From Leucobacter chromiisoli (lineage in GTDB: Bacteria > Actinomycetota > Actinomycetes > Actinomycetales > Microbacteriaceae), in the NCBI RefSeq assembly GCF_016522505.1, contig NZ_JAEHOH010000012.1, positions 62,001 to 126,000 of the forward strand: 64,000 nucleotides of DNA. Direction: 5' to 3'. The notes beneath the pieces are model-generated. The model was not told the origin of the DNA. It did not search any database and saw only the letters and a program-made list of their open reading frames with translations. Positions 41,362 through 50,123 of the stretch are shown one piece after another. How positions within the stretch are numbered: the stretch's first letter is position 1; each line of letters starts with the position of its first letter. A program made the position numbers and the translations under genes.

Positions 41362-42003
41362 TCAGCGGCGATCCGCCGCGTCGCCCATCTCGATCGCGAG
41401 CTCCTGCAGCGCCGCCAGCACCGTCAGGGCTCTGATCTCCGCCCGGTCGCCCGAGAGGCGGAGCTCCAGGGCGCGCTCGCCCCGCGGCCCGCTCACCCCC
41501 AGCCACACCGTTCCGGGGGGAGTACCGGTCCGCGGGTCGGGATCCGGGCCGGCGACCCCCGTCGTCGCGATCCCGAAATCGGCCGGGCGGACCTCGGATC
41601 CCGGATGGGGCGGCACCCCGCATGCGACCCTCGCCCCGCGCGCCATCTGCCGCGCGACCTCCGGATCCACGGGACCCCGCTCGGCGAGCAGCGCCGCATC
41701 GACGTCGAGCAGCGAGTGCTTGAGCCGCGTGTCGTAGGCGACGACGCCTCCCGAGAAGACGAGGGAGGCGCCGGGCACGGAGACGATCGCCGCCGCCAGC
41801 AGCCCGCCGGTGAGCGACTCGGCGACCGCGACACGGGCGCCGAGACGCCGCGCTGAGGCCAGCACACGGGCGGCCGTCCCCCCGATCGTCGCCTCCACCC
41901 CCTCGGCCGGCTCGGCGGCCCCGGCTCGAGTCGCGGGCTCGGCGGCCTCGGCTCGAGTCGCGGGCTCGGCGGCGGCCTCGGAGCCGGCGGGCGCCCGGCT
42001 CAC
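41362..42003 (-). CDS. cinA: CinA C-terminal domain protein (nicotinamide-nucleotide amidase)
   Basis: The 213-residue protein contains only the CinA/PncC deamidase domain (VAVAESLTGGLLAAAIVSVPGAS ... GIATTGVAGPDPDP ... GTVWLGVSG). PncC converts NMN to nicotinic acid mononucleotide in the pyridine nucleotide cycle. GTG 42003 overlaps the pgsA stop, so they form an operon. About 40 N-terminal residues are an Ala/Glu/Pro repeat encoded by 27-bp units; the conserved fold begins near EGVEATIGGTA. Confidence 0.87.
   Translation of the reverse strand: MSRAPAGSEAAAEPATRAEAAEPATRAGAAEPAEGVEATIGGTAARVLASARRLGARVAVAESLTGGLLAAAIVSVPGASLVFSGGVVAYDTRLKHSLLDVDAALLAERGPVDPEVARQMARGARVACGVPPHPGSEVRPADFGIATTGVAGPDPDPRTGTPPGTVWLGVSGPRGERALELRLSGDRAEIRALTVLAALQELAIEMGDAADRR
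41923..41976 (-). repeat. 2 x 27-bp tandem repeat in cinA
   Basis: Two units (41923-41949, 41950-41976) sharing GGCTCGAGTCGCGGGCTCGG; encodes the 9-residue repeat AEPATRAEA / AEPATRAGA near the N-terminus. Confidence 0.75.
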
Positions 42004-42590
42004 CGCACGCCCTTCCCCATCCGGGCGACGGTGACGATGTAGTCGACCCCGCTCGCCACCGTCAGCGCGACCGCGATCCACATGGAGACGATGTTCACCC
42101 AGACCACCCAGTCGCCCAGCACCGAGGCCAGGGGCAGCAGCGCGAGCGTGATCGCCACGGATTGCGCGACGGTCTTGAGCTTGCCCATCCACGCGGCCGC
42201 GAGCACCACGCTGCGAGCTTCGAACAGCCGATGGATCGTGATCCCGATCTCGCGGACGAGCACGATCGCGGTCACCCACCAGGGCAGCTCGCCCAGGATC
42301 GAGAGCCCCACGAGCGCGCCGCCGGTCAGGAACTTGTCGGCGATCGGGTCGAGCAGCTTGCCGAGGTCCGTGATGAGCCCCCTGGACCGGGCGAGGTAGC
42401 CGTCGAGGGCGTCGGTCGCGATCGCGACGACGAAGAAGATCGCGGCCGCCCAGCGCAGGGCGCCCATCTCTCCGCCGTCGGCGAGGAGCATCCAGATGAA
42501 GAACGGGGTGGCGACGATGCGCGCCGCGGTGATGACGTTCGGCGCGTTCCAGTTGCTCGGGCGGGCGTCGGGCGGCGACGGTGATGGCAT
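42000..42590 (-). CDS. pgsA: CDP-diacylglycerol-glycerol-3-phosphate 3-phosphatidyltransferase
   Basis: PgsA (196 residues, about five transmembrane helices) makes phosphatidylglycerol phosphate. The CDP-alcohol phosphotransferase motif D-G-x2-A-R-x8-G-x3-D-x3-D is visible in ALDGYLARSRGLITDLGKLL and the DPIADK that follows. TAGGCT lies 7 nt before the ATG at 42590. pgsA next to cinA and clgR is conserved in actinobacteria. cls in this window uses its product. Confidence 0.93.
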   Translation of the reverse strand: MPSPSPPDARPSNWNAPNVITAARIVATPFFIWMLLADGGEMGALRWAAAIFFVVAIATDALDGYLARSRGLITDLGKLLDPIADKFLTGGALVGLSILGELPWWVTAIVLVREIGITIHRLFEARSVVLAAAWMGKLKTVAQSVAITLALLPLASVLGDWVVWVNIVSMWIAVALTVASGVDYIVTVARMGKGVR

Positions 42591-42597
42591 GCCCTGC

Positions 42598-42603
42598 AGC
42601 CTA
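42598..42603 (-). promoter_or_regulatory. -10 element of pgsA
   Basis: TAGGCT on the minus strand, 7 nt before ATG 42590. Confidence 0.5.
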
Positions 42604-42629
42604 CCGGAGCGTGCCGCCCGCCCGACTCG

Positions 42630-43739
42630 TCAGTAGGCCGAGTAGAAGAGGAAGGAGAGCTCGAGACCGTCCTCGGTCGCCTCGACCGAGACCTCCGCCC
42701 CGTCGCTCGTCGCGTCCACGGTCTCCCCCTCGGAGCGCTCGCCGTCGAGCGTGACGGTGAAGCGCCCCTCTCCCCCGAGCTCGCCCCAGCCGCTGTCGTA
42801 GCCCTCGAAGGAGGGATACCGGTCGATCTCCACGTCGGTCACGAGGTCGCGATCGGAGGCGCCCGCGTACGCGTCGACCAGGATGCCGCACTCGGCGAGC
42901 GCCCCCACGGTGCGCTCGTCGGCGCAGGCGTCGAACCACTCCTCGACCTGACGGTCGACCTCGGCCTCGTAGGCGCGATTCGGGATCACCCACTCGTCCC
43001 AGCGGGGTTCCGCGCGCGGCGACACCTCCAGCCGGCCATCGGAGACGAGGTCGAAGAACTCGTTGGGCGGCACGACCGTGTACACGCCGGGGTAGGCCCG
43101 CATGCCGGTCGGCCCGCCGACGTACCCCTCGTCGGAGTACGATCCGTCCGATCCCCACCCGTGGGCGGGGGCGGACCCGTACTCCAGCGGCACGGGGCCG
43201 TCGAACCCCTCGATCCCGGCCGGCGCCGTGGCATAGCCGTACATCGCGAGATCGTAGACGAGGCCGTCGTCGACGTACCAGCCCCCGCCGTCCTGCACCA
43301 GGCGGATCGTGTCGGTGTGACTGCGACCGGCGAGGCGGTAGTCGATTCTCGCCTCCGCCTCTCCGGCCTCGCCGTTCACCCTCAGCCGCCCCACCTCCGC
43401 GTCGGCGATGCGCTCGGCCTCGGAGAGGGCGTCCGAGGCGAGTACGGCGTTCTCCGGCGAGTCGAGGTTCACCCTCGCCAGCTCGTTGGCGGCGTCGGCG
43501 TCTCCGTCCGCGATGGCCTCGACGTAGCGCTCGGCGACGGCCGAGGCCGCGCCGCGCTCGCCCGAAGCGGCGCCCCAGACGATGACGGCGGTCGCTCCGC
43601 CGAGGACGACCAGCGTGAGCCCGGCCCCGAGCCACCACGCCCAGCGCGGCACCGCGGGCTTCTCCGCGCCCCAGAGGTCGAGCGGGTACGGATCGTCGGA
43701 GGAGGGCGCGGTCTGCTGCGCCTGCTGCGGATCGGTCAT
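42630..43739 (-). CDS. single-pass membrane protein of unknown function
   Basis: The 369-residue protein has a short cytosolic start, one transmembrane helix (about residues 34-57) and a large acidic exported region. An early exported segment (AASAVAERYVEAIADGDADAANELARV) resembles DUF4878/NTF2-like stalk domains, and two cysteines in FDACADERTVGALAECGIL probably form a disulfide. I recognise no function. It lies between ftsK and pgsA with its own GAAGGGAAGG ribosome-binding site; a TAGGCT hexamer lies about 50 nt upstream. An envelope role is suggested only by location and topology. Confidence 0.7.
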   Translation of the reverse strand: MTDPQQAQQTAPSSDDPYPLDLWGAEKPAVPRWAWWLGAGLTLVVLGGATAVIVWGAASGERGAASAVAERYVEAIADGDADAANELARVNLDSPENAVLASDALSEAERIADAEVGRLRVNGEAGEAEARIDYRLAGRSHTDTIRLVQDGGGWYVDDGLVYDLAMYGYATAPAGIEGFDGPVPLEYGSAPAHGWGSDGSYSDEGYVGGPTGMRAYPGVYTVVPPNEFFDLVSDGRLEVSPRAEPRWDEWVIPNRAYEAEVDRQVEEWFDACADERTVGALAECGILVDAYAGASDRDLVTDVEIDRYPSFEGYDSGWGELGGEGRFTVTLDGERSEGETVDATSDGAEVSVEATEDGLELSFLFYSAY

Positions 43740-43808
43740 GTCGGCCTTCCCTTCGCCGGGGCCCTCCCGGCGGGCCCCGTGCAGCCAGCCTAGAGCGTCG
43801 GAGCCCCG

Positions 43809-46800
43809 CTAGTCCGGTCCGGTGAGCTGCCAGGCGTCCTCGTCGCCGTCGTCTCCGTCGACCTCCTCGAGCGAGGCCTGGTACCTGCCGACGGGGTCGT
43901 CGTAGCGGTCGTCGGGCTCCGAGAAGCGCGGCGGGCGGTGCTGCTCGACCGACTCGGGCTGCAGCGGCTCCAGCACCTCGGTCGCGGCATCCGGCGACTC
44001 GCCCGTGAAATCGGCATCGGCTCCGGTCGCCTCGCCGGCGCGTCCGGAGTCGGACGCGAACCACGGCGCGTCGGCCGAATCATCGGCGGACCCCGCCCCC
44101 GCGGCGGCGCCCGAGGCCCCCGCCCCCGCGGCGGCAGCGGCCGAGGCCGAGGCCTGTTGCGGGGCCGGAGCCTGCGGCCCGGGCCCCCGGGTTGCGCCTC
44201 CCTGCTGGTCCCCGCCGCCGCTCACACGGGCGAGCACCTCGGGCAGCTGCTCGGGGCTCACGAGCACGTCGCGCGCCTTCGACCCCTCGGAGGGGCCGAC
44301 GATGTCGCGGGACTCCATCAGGTCCATGAGGCGGCCCGCCTTGGCGAAGCCGACGCGCAGCTTCCGCTGCAGCATGGAGGTGGAGCCGAACTGCGAGGTG
44401 ACGACCAGCTCGATCGCGGCGAGCAGCACCTCGAGATCGTCGCCGATGTCGGAGTCGATCTCCTTCTTCTCGGCCGACTGGGCTACGTCGCTGCGGTACT
44501 CGGGACGCGCCTGCGCCTTCACGTGCTCGACCACGCGGGCGATCTCGGACTCGTTCACCCAGGCGCCCTGGACGCGCCGCGGCGTGGAGTCGCCGTTCAC
44601 GAGCAGCAGGCCGTCGCCCTGGCCGATCAGCCGCTCGGCGCCGACCTCGTCGAGGATGACTCGGGAGTCGGTGCCGGAGGCCACCGCGAAGGCGTATCGG
44701 CTCGGCACGTTCGACTTGATGACACCCGTGACGACGTTGACCGACGGCCGCTGGGTCGCGAGCACCAGGTGGATGCCGGCCGCGCGCGCGAGCTGCGTGA
44801 TGCGCTGGATCGAGTCCTCGACGTCGCGGGGGGCGACGAGCATGAGGTCGGCGAGCTCGTCGACGACGACCAGCAGATACGGATAGGGCTTCAGCACGCG
44901 CTGACTGCCCTCGGGCAGCACGATCGACCCCTGCCGCACGGCCTCGTTGAAGTCGTCGATGTGACGGAAGCCGAAGCTCGCGAGATCGTCGTAGCGCATG
45001 TCCATCTCCTTCACGACCCACTGCAGCGCCTCGGCCGCCTTCTTCGGGTTCGTGATGATGGGGGTGATGAGGTGCGGCACGCCCTGGTAGACGGTGAGCT
45101 CCACGCGCTTCGGATCGACGAGCACCATGCGCACCTCGGCGGGCGTCGCCCGCATGAGGAGACTGGTGATCATCGAGTTGATGAAGCTCGACTTGCCCGA
45201 GCCGGTGGCGCCCGCCACCAGGAGGTGGGGCATCTTCGCGAGGTTCGCGACGACGAAGCCGCCCTTGACGTCCTTGCCGACGCCGATCGTCATCGGGTGG
45301 GTGCTGCGCTGGGCCTTGCTCGAGCGCAGCACGTCTCCGAGCGCGACGTTCTCGCGATCCTTGTTCGGGATCTCGATGCCGATCGCGCTCTTGCCCGGGA
45401 TCGGCGACAGGATGCGGATCTCGTTGGAGGCGACCGCGTAGGCGAGGTTCTTGGAGAGCGCCGTCACCTTCTCGACCTTGACCCCGGGCCCGAGCTCCAC
45501 CTCGTACTGGGTGACGGTGGGGCCGCGCGAGAATCCGGTGACCTTCGCGTCGACCTTGAACTGCGCCATCACCTCGGTGATGGCCGCCATGATGTCGTCG
45601 TTCGCCTGGGTGTGCGACTTCGCGGGCTCGCCGGCGGACAGCGTCGACTGGTCGGGGAGGCGGTACTCGGCCGGCTCGGCGGGCTGGTGCGCCGGGGCCA
45701 CCGCGAAGGGTGTCGTCGACGGCGCGGGCGCGGCCGCCCCGGGCCCGGGGTCGAGGGGGAACACCTCGGTCGGCGAGTCGTCGCCGAGCCCGGAGCCGCG
45801 CCCGCCTCCCGAGGCCGCCACCGCGGCCTCGGCCTGGGCGAGGTCGTCCGTGAGCGCCCGGGCGCCCGGGCGCACCTCCTCCTGCTCGCCGGTGAGCGCG
45901 GTCTCGAAGGCACCGTCATCGGCTGCCGCGCCGGCCGCCCCGTCGAGAGCGTCGAGTGCGTCGGCGTCGGCCCGGTACTCGGGCGCCTCCTCGCGCCCCG
46001 AGGACGTGCGGCGCCACCAGGGCAGCTCGCCGCCGATCTCCTCCTGGTTCTCGAGGTCGAAGAGCGCGTCGTCGTCCTTCTTCCTGCCGCGGCGACGCGA
46101 GGGGGCGGGCTCGGGCTGGGCCTCCTCGTGGTCGGAGCCGCCGTCGCCGTCCGCGACGCCGAACAGGAAGGCGTAGGCCTCCCGCAGACGCGCGGCGACC
46201 CGTCCCGGAGGGGTCTTGGTGATGATGAGCAGCGAGAGCGCCAGCAGGATGACGAGCACGGGCGTCGCGACCCAGGCCGTGAGCAGCGCGAGGGGCGCGC
46301 CGATCATCCACCCGAGCAGCCCGCCCGCCTCGGCGAGCACGGGCATGCCCTGCTGCGGAGCCGGCTGGCCGCCGTAGACGTGGCACAGACCGGAGACGCT
46401 CGCGATCGCGAGGAAGAGCCCGACCGCGATCCGTCGGTTGTCGTTCACGCTCGAGGGGTTGTTGAACAGCCACAGCGCGAAGCCGATCATGATGATCGGG
46501 AGGCCGAAGGCGACGCGCCCGATGAGCCCGCCGAAGCTCCAGGCGTCGAGCTGCACCGCCACCGGCTGACCGATGAGGAACCACTCCACGACGGCGCCGA
46601 TCACCGCGAGGACCACGAGCAGCAGCGGGATGCCGTCGCGCCGGTCGGCGGGATCGAGCGGCTCGACCCTGAACGCCCGCGCGGCGGCGCCGACCCCGTG
46701 GCCGAGGCCGAGCCAGGCGCGCACCGCCCAGCTCTCCGTCGCCTCGGGCTCGCGCTCGGACTTCGGAAGCACCTTCGTTTTCGCCGTCGCCCGCGAACCG

Positions 46801-46850
46801 GTCGCGGGCGATCTACCGGTTTTTCCGCGCGTCGAAGACTTGCTGGCCAT
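43809..46850 (-). CDS. ftsK: DNA translocase FtsK
   Basis: FtsK (1013 residues) pumps chromosomal DNA through the closing septum. The N-terminus has four transmembrane helices (about 75-95, 108-130, 140-160, 185-212), then an acidic Ala/Pro linker. The motor follows, with Walker [12 protein letters not shown] (around 545) and Walker [15 protein letters not shown] winged-helix gamma domain ([29 protein letters not shown]) reads KOPS-like sequences. The tail is Gly/Ala and acid-rich. ATG 46850 is chosen because a TACTCT hexamer lies 7 nt upstream and the conserved basic start follows. Confidence 0.95.
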   Translation of the reverse strand: MASKSSTRGKTGRSPATGSRATAKTKVLPKSEREPEATESWAVRAWLGLGHGVGAAARAFRVEPLDPADRRDGIPLLLVVLAVIGAVVEWFLIGQPVAVQLDAWSFGGLIGRVAFGLPIIMIGFALWLFNNPSSVNDNRRIAVGLFLAIASVSGLCHVYGGQPAPQQGMPVLAEAGGLLGWMIGAPLALLTAWVATPVLVILLALSLLIITKTPPGRVAARLREAYAFLFGVADGDGGSDHEEAQPEPAPSRRRGRKKDDDALFDLENQEEIGGELPWWRRTSSGREEAPEYRADADALDALDGAAGAAADDGAFETALTGEQEEVRPGARALTDDLAQAEAAVAASGGGRGSGLGDDSPTEVFPLDPGPGAAAPAPSTTPFAVAPAHQPAEPAEYRLPDQSTLSAGEPAKSHTQANDDIMAAITEVMAQFKVDAKVTGFSRGPTVTQYEVELGPGVKVEKVTALSKNLAYAVASNEIRILSPIPGKSAIGIEIPNKDRENVALGDVLRSSKAQRSTHPMTIGVGKDVKGGFVVANLAKMPHLLVAGATGSGKSSFINSMITSLLMRATPAEVRMVLVDPKRVELTVYQGVPHLITPIITNPKKAAEALQWVVKEMDMRYDDLASFGFRHIDDFNEAVRQGSIVLPEGSQRVLKPYPYLLVVVDELADLMLVAPRDVEDSIQRITQLARAAGIHLVLATQRPSVNVVTGVIKSNVPSRYAFAVASGTDSRVILDEVGAERLIGQGDGLLLVNGDSTPRRVQGAWVNESEIARVVEHVKAQARPEYRSDVAQSAEKKEIDSDIGDDLEVLLAAIELVVTSQFGSTSMLQRKLRVGFAKAGRLMDLMESRDIVGPSEGSKARDVLVSPEQLPEVLARVSGGGDQQGGATRGPGPQAPAPQQASASAAAAAGAGASGAAAGAGSADDSADAPWFASDSGRAGEATGADADFTGESPDAATEVLEPLQPESVEQHRPPRFSEPDDRYDDPVGRYQASLEEVDGDDGDEDAWQLTGPD

Positions 46851-46857
46851 GCCACCC

Positions 46858-46863
46858 AGAGTA
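46858..46863 (-). promoter_or_regulatory. -10 element of ftsK
   Basis: TACTCT on the minus strand, 7 nt before ATG 46850. Confidence 0.5.
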
Positions 46864-46945
46864 CAAGCCACCACCGACAACGGCGGGGATCCGGGGCGGT
46901 GCGCCCCCGATCCCCGCCGTCATCCGGGTCCGGCGGCCCGCGGGT

Positions 46946-48280
46946 CTAGAAGTAGACCCCGCGCGGCGCCATCGTGGACTGGGGCTCGACGAAGTTCATG
47001 CCGCCCGCCAGCGTGGCGAAGTGCAGGTGCGGGCCCGTGACGCAGCCGCTCATCCCGACGAAGCCGATCACCTGACCGGTGCCGACCCACTGCCCGTTGG
47101 CCACGGGGGGCGGGCCGTTCTGGTGCGCGTACCAGGTCTTCAGCCCGTCGGGGTGCGTGATCTCCACCATGTAGCCGCCGCAGTAGGGCCACCACCCCGA
47201 GAACGTGACGGTGCCCTGACCGGCCGCCATGATCGGCGTGCCCGCGCCGACGGCGAGGTCGATGCCGAGGTGATTGCGGCCGGCGCCCCAGACATCGCTG
47301 ATCCAGTAGGTCCCGCGTGCGATCGGCACGGTCCATCCGGAGTTCGAGACCGGGGGCGGCGGGGCGACTCCTCCGCCGCCGCCCCCGCCGCCGCCGCCTC
47401 CGCCGCCGGGGTTCTGCTGCTGCTGGCGGCGACGCTCCTCCTCCTGGCGGCGCAGCTCCTCCTGGATGCGCTCCCACTCGGCCTGCTCCTGGCGAACGCG
47501 CTCCTCGTACCCCGCCGTGGTCTCGACGGTCTTGTCCTTCAGCGCGGCGAGCTGCTGCTCCAGCTCCTTCTGCTGGTTCTCCTGCGTGACGAGCTCCTGT
47601 CGGGCCTCCTCGGCCTCGACTGCGGCGACCTGGCGCTTCTGCTCGGCCTCCTGCTGCAGGCGATCGCGCTCGGCGGCCGCCTCGTCGGCCTGCTTGCCCA
47701 GCGAGCTCGCCGAGTTCATGGCCTGCTCGGCCTCGTCGGAGATCGTCGTGTTCCGCTCGGTGGCCTTCGACATCGACGCGAGGCGCTCGAGCAGCTGGTC
47801 GGCGGTGTCCCCGTCCGACTCGAGGAAGAGCTCGACGTTGCGGTCGACGCCGCCCGAGCGGTACATCTGCGAGACGAGGGCCGACGCCTGCTCGGCGGCC
47901 TCGTCGGCCCGCTTCCGGCTTTCCTCGGCCTGGGCGGCGAAGGTCTCCGCCCGCTCGTAGGCCGCCTGGTACTCCTCCATGGCCTTCTGCGCCGCCGCCG
48001 CCGCATCCTCCGAGGCCTTGCGGGTCCGCTCGACCTCGGCCTCGACCTGCACGAGGAGGGCCTCGATCTCGGTCACCTTCGCGGCGGTCTTCGACTCGTC
48101 CTGCTTGGCGGCCTCGACGTCCTCCCAGGTGGGGAGCGACTGGTCGACGCCCTGCGCACGGGCCTCGGGCGCGCTCGCCAGCTGCGACCCCAGGAGCACC
48201 GTCGTCAACAGGGCCAGGGCGGCTCCCCCGGCAACGACTCGTCTTGCCGTGCGATGGGCACGGCTCGCACGAGCAGCCAT
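46946..48280 (-). CDS. M23 peptidoglycan endopeptidase with coiled coil
   Basis: The 444-residue exported protein has a signal peptide (cleavage near ARAQ, about 42), a long Glu/Ala/Gln-rich coiled coil (about 50-290), a run of 13 glycines, and a C-terminal M23/LytM domain with zinc ligands His337 and Asp341 (NHLGIDL) and His418/His420 (HLHF). This EnvC-like layout is typical of cell-separation hydrolases controlled by FtsEX, here beside ftsK. ATG 48280 has GAAGGA upstream; an earlier GTG/ATG is possible. The catalytic site is complete, so it is probably active rather than just an activator. Confidence 0.88.
   Translation of the reverse strand: MAARASRAHRTARRVVAGGAALALLTTVLLGSQLASAPEARAQGVDQSLPTWEDVEAAKQDESKTAAKVTEIEALLVQVEAEVERTRKASEDAAAAAQKAMEEYQAAYERAETFAAQAEESRKRADEAAEQASALVSQMYRSGGVDRNVELFLESDGDTADQLLERLASMSKATERNTTISDEAEQAMNSASSLGKQADEAAAERDRLQQEAEQKRQVAAVEAEEARQELVTQENQQKELEQQLAALKDKTVETTAGYEERVRQEQAEWERIQEELRRQEEERRRQQQQNPGGGGGGGGGGGGGVAPPPPVSNSGWTVPIARGTYWISDVWGAGRNHLGIDLAVGAGTPIMAAGQGTVTFSGWWPYCGGYMVEITHPDGLKTWYAHQNGPPPVANGQWVGTGQVIGFVGMSGCVTGPHLHFATLAGGMNFVEPQSTMAPRGVYF
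47369..47407 (-). repeat. 13-codon glycine run in the M23 gene
   Basis: Thirteen consecutive glycine codons, mostly GGC with a few GGA/GGG, between coiled coil and catalytic domain. A slippage-prone hinge. Confidence 0.8.
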
Positions 48281-48337
48281 AGACACGTCCTTCCTCAGAC
48301 CTTCACGCACGATCGGCAAAGACGTCTCCCCCGAAGC

Positions 48338-48393
48338 GTGCTCCTCCCCCTACACCCTCGATGCAGGAGCACATTCCTGTCAACCCTAACAGG
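48338..48393. promoter_or_regulatory. dyads in the M23/murJ divergent promoter region
   Basis: GTGCTCCT/AGGAGCAC (48338-48345, 48365-48372) and CCTGT/ACAGG (48376-48380, 48389-48393) lie between the two cell-wall genes. A perfect TTGACA on the minus strand (48383-48378) has no convincing -10 partner. Confidence 0.4.
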
Positions 48394-48404
48394 CCGGCCC
48401 CGGA

Positions 48405-48410
48405 TAGACT
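48405..48410 (+). promoter_or_regulatory. -10 element of murJ
   Basis: TAGACT, 8 nt before ATG 48419; no Shine-Dalgarno sequence. Confidence 0.5.
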
Positions 48411-48418
48411 TCTCGACC

Positions 48419-50044
48419 ATGGCTGCTTCGAACATCGGGCGCGCGGGCCTCGTCATCGCGGCCGGCACGCTCACCTCGCGCCTGCTGGGGCTGATCCGCT
48501 CGATCGTCCTCGTGTACGCGATCGGTTCGATCGGAGCCGGCGCGAACGCGTTCGCGACGGCGAGCCAGGTTCCGAACACGGTCTACACCCTGATCGCGAC
48601 GGGCGCGCTCACCGCCGTGCTCGTGCCCCAGATCACGAAGGCCGCCCTCGCTGCCGACGGCGGCGCGCGATACATCAACAAGCTCGTGACCCTCGCGATC
48701 GTCGGATCCGGAGCGATCATGCTCGCCGCGGCGGCCGTCACGCCGCTGCTGATCCACTGGCTGGGCGCGAGCTGGCCCGCCGACCAGGTCCGGCTCGCGA
48801 CGATGTTCGCCTTCTGGCTGCTGCCGCAGATCCTCTTCTACTCGCTCTACACGGTGCTCGGCGAGGTGCTCAACGCGAGGAGCCTCTTCGGCCCCTACGC
48901 CTGGTCGCCGGTGCTCAACAACGTCCTCAACATCGCCGGTCTGCTCGTCTTCGTGTGGTTCTTCGGGTCCGACCCCGACGGCCGGCGCGGCGTCGAGGCC
49001 TGGAACGTCGCGGGCGAGGCCCTCGTCGCGGGATCCACCACCCTCGGGGTCGCGGTGCAGGCGCTGATCCTCTTCGCGTTCTGGCGCAGGGCCGGCCTCT
49101 CGTTCCGCGCCGACTTCGGCTTCCGCGGCGTCGGCCTCGGCACCATGGGCCGCGTGGCCATGTGGACCTTCCTCTCCGTGCTGCTCACCCAGGCCACCGG
49201 CCTCTTCAACACGCGCGTCATGAACCTCGCGGGGCAGGACGAGGCCGGGATCGCCGCGTGGCAGCTGGGCTCGCTCATCTTCGTGCTGCCGCACTCCATC
49301 ATCACGATCTCGATCGTGACGGCGCGCTTCACCCGCATGAGCGAGAACGTGCACGCGGGCGACCTCGCCGCGGTGAGCCGGGATCTCCAGGGCTCGGCGA
49401 GGCTCGCCGCCCTCGCGATGATGTTCTTCACGGTGACGATGGCGGTGCTCGCCTACCCGCTCATCCGCCTGATCCAGCCCAGCTCCTCCTACGAGGTCAT
49501 CGCGACGGTCTCGGTCGTGCTGCTCGCGAACCTCGTGGGGCTCGTGCCCTTCAGCCTGCTGTTCGTGTTCAACCGCGGCTTCTTCGCGCTGAGCGACACG
49601 CGCACGCCGTTCTTCATCCAGGCCGGCCAGTGCGCCGCGACGGTCGTCGCCGCCGTGCTCTGCATGGGCCTGCCCACCGGCATGATCACGGCGACCATCA
49701 CCCTCGTGGTATCGATCACCTGGCTCGTCCAGATGACCGTCACCTTCCTGCTGCTGCGGCGGCGCATCGGCCCCGTCGGCGGCCGCAGCGTCGTCGCGGG
49801 TCTCCTGCAGAACGCGGTCGCGGCGATCCCCGCCGCCGCCGCGGGGGTCGGCGTGCTCGTCGCACTGGGCGGGATCTCCGAGGGGGCGTTCCCCGTGGCC
49901 GGATTCGGCGGCGCCCTCGTCTCCTGCGCGGCGGTCACGGTCGCGATGGGCGCGGTGTACGCCGGGATCCTGCTGCTGCTGCGGAACCCGGAGGCGGCCG
50001 CCCTGGCCCGGCGGGCGACGGCGATGATCCCGGGCCGCCGCTGA
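48419..50044 (+). CDS. murJ: lipid II flippase MurJ
   Basis: The 541-residue MOP-superfamily transporter has about 14 helices and moves lipid II outward. The family start AGTLTSRLLGLIRSIVLVYAIG, the LPQILFYSLYTVLGEVLNAR segment and the FNRGFFALSDTRTPFF motif are conserved. It begins the wall-assembly cluster and is followed by femX-type genes on the same strand, 79 bp away. This form lacks the C-terminal pseudokinase extension found in mycobacterial MviN. A leaderless start is likely. Confidence 0.92.
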   Translation: MAASNIGRAGLVIAAGTLTSRLLGLIRSIVLVYAIGSIGAGANAFATASQVPNTVYTLIATGALTAVLVPQITKAALAADGGARYINKLVTLAIVGSGAIMLAAAAVTPLLIHWLGASWPADQVRLATMFAFWLLPQILFYSLYTVLGEVLNARSLFGPYAWSPVLNNVLNIAGLLVFVWFFGSDPDGRRGVEAWNVAGEALVAGSTTLGVAVQALILFAFWRRAGLSFRADFGFRGVGLGTMGRVAMWTFLSVLLTQATGLFNTRVMNLAGQDEAGIAAWQLGSLIFVLPHSIITISIVTARFTRMSENVHAGDLAAVSRDLQGSARLAALAMMFFTVTMAVLAYPLIRLIQPSSSYEVIATVSVVLLANLVGLVPFSLLFVFNRGFFALSDTRTPFFIQAGQCAATVVAAVLCMGLPTGMITATITLVVSITWLVQMTVTFLLLRRRIGPVGGRSVVAGLLQNAVAAIPAAAAGVGVLVALGGISEGAFPVAGFGGALVSCAAVTVAMGAVYAGILLLLRNPEAAALARRATAMIPGRR

Positions 50045-50081
50045 CCGCGGCCGGCGCGACGCCCGCCCCGCCCTGCCCCGC

Positions 50082-50087
50082 TAAACT
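50082..50087 (+). promoter_or_regulatory. possible -10 element of the first FemX-like gene
   Basis: TAAACT 36 nt before ATG 50124, leaving a leader with an AGAGAGGGAT ribosome-binding site. Confidence 0.4.
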
Positions 50088-50123
50088 GTACGGCGCCCGA
50101 CGTTAGAGAGGGATCGTTCACCC

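Noticed and set aside
43938-46949. 1003-codon open frame antisense to ftsK
   Set aside because: Same reason: long only because the genome is extremely GC-rich; FtsK homology on the minus strand is unambiguous.
48378-48383. Perfect TTGACA as the M23 gene -35
   Set aside because: No acceptable -10 lies 16-18 nt downstream on the minus strand, so the promoter remains unassigned.
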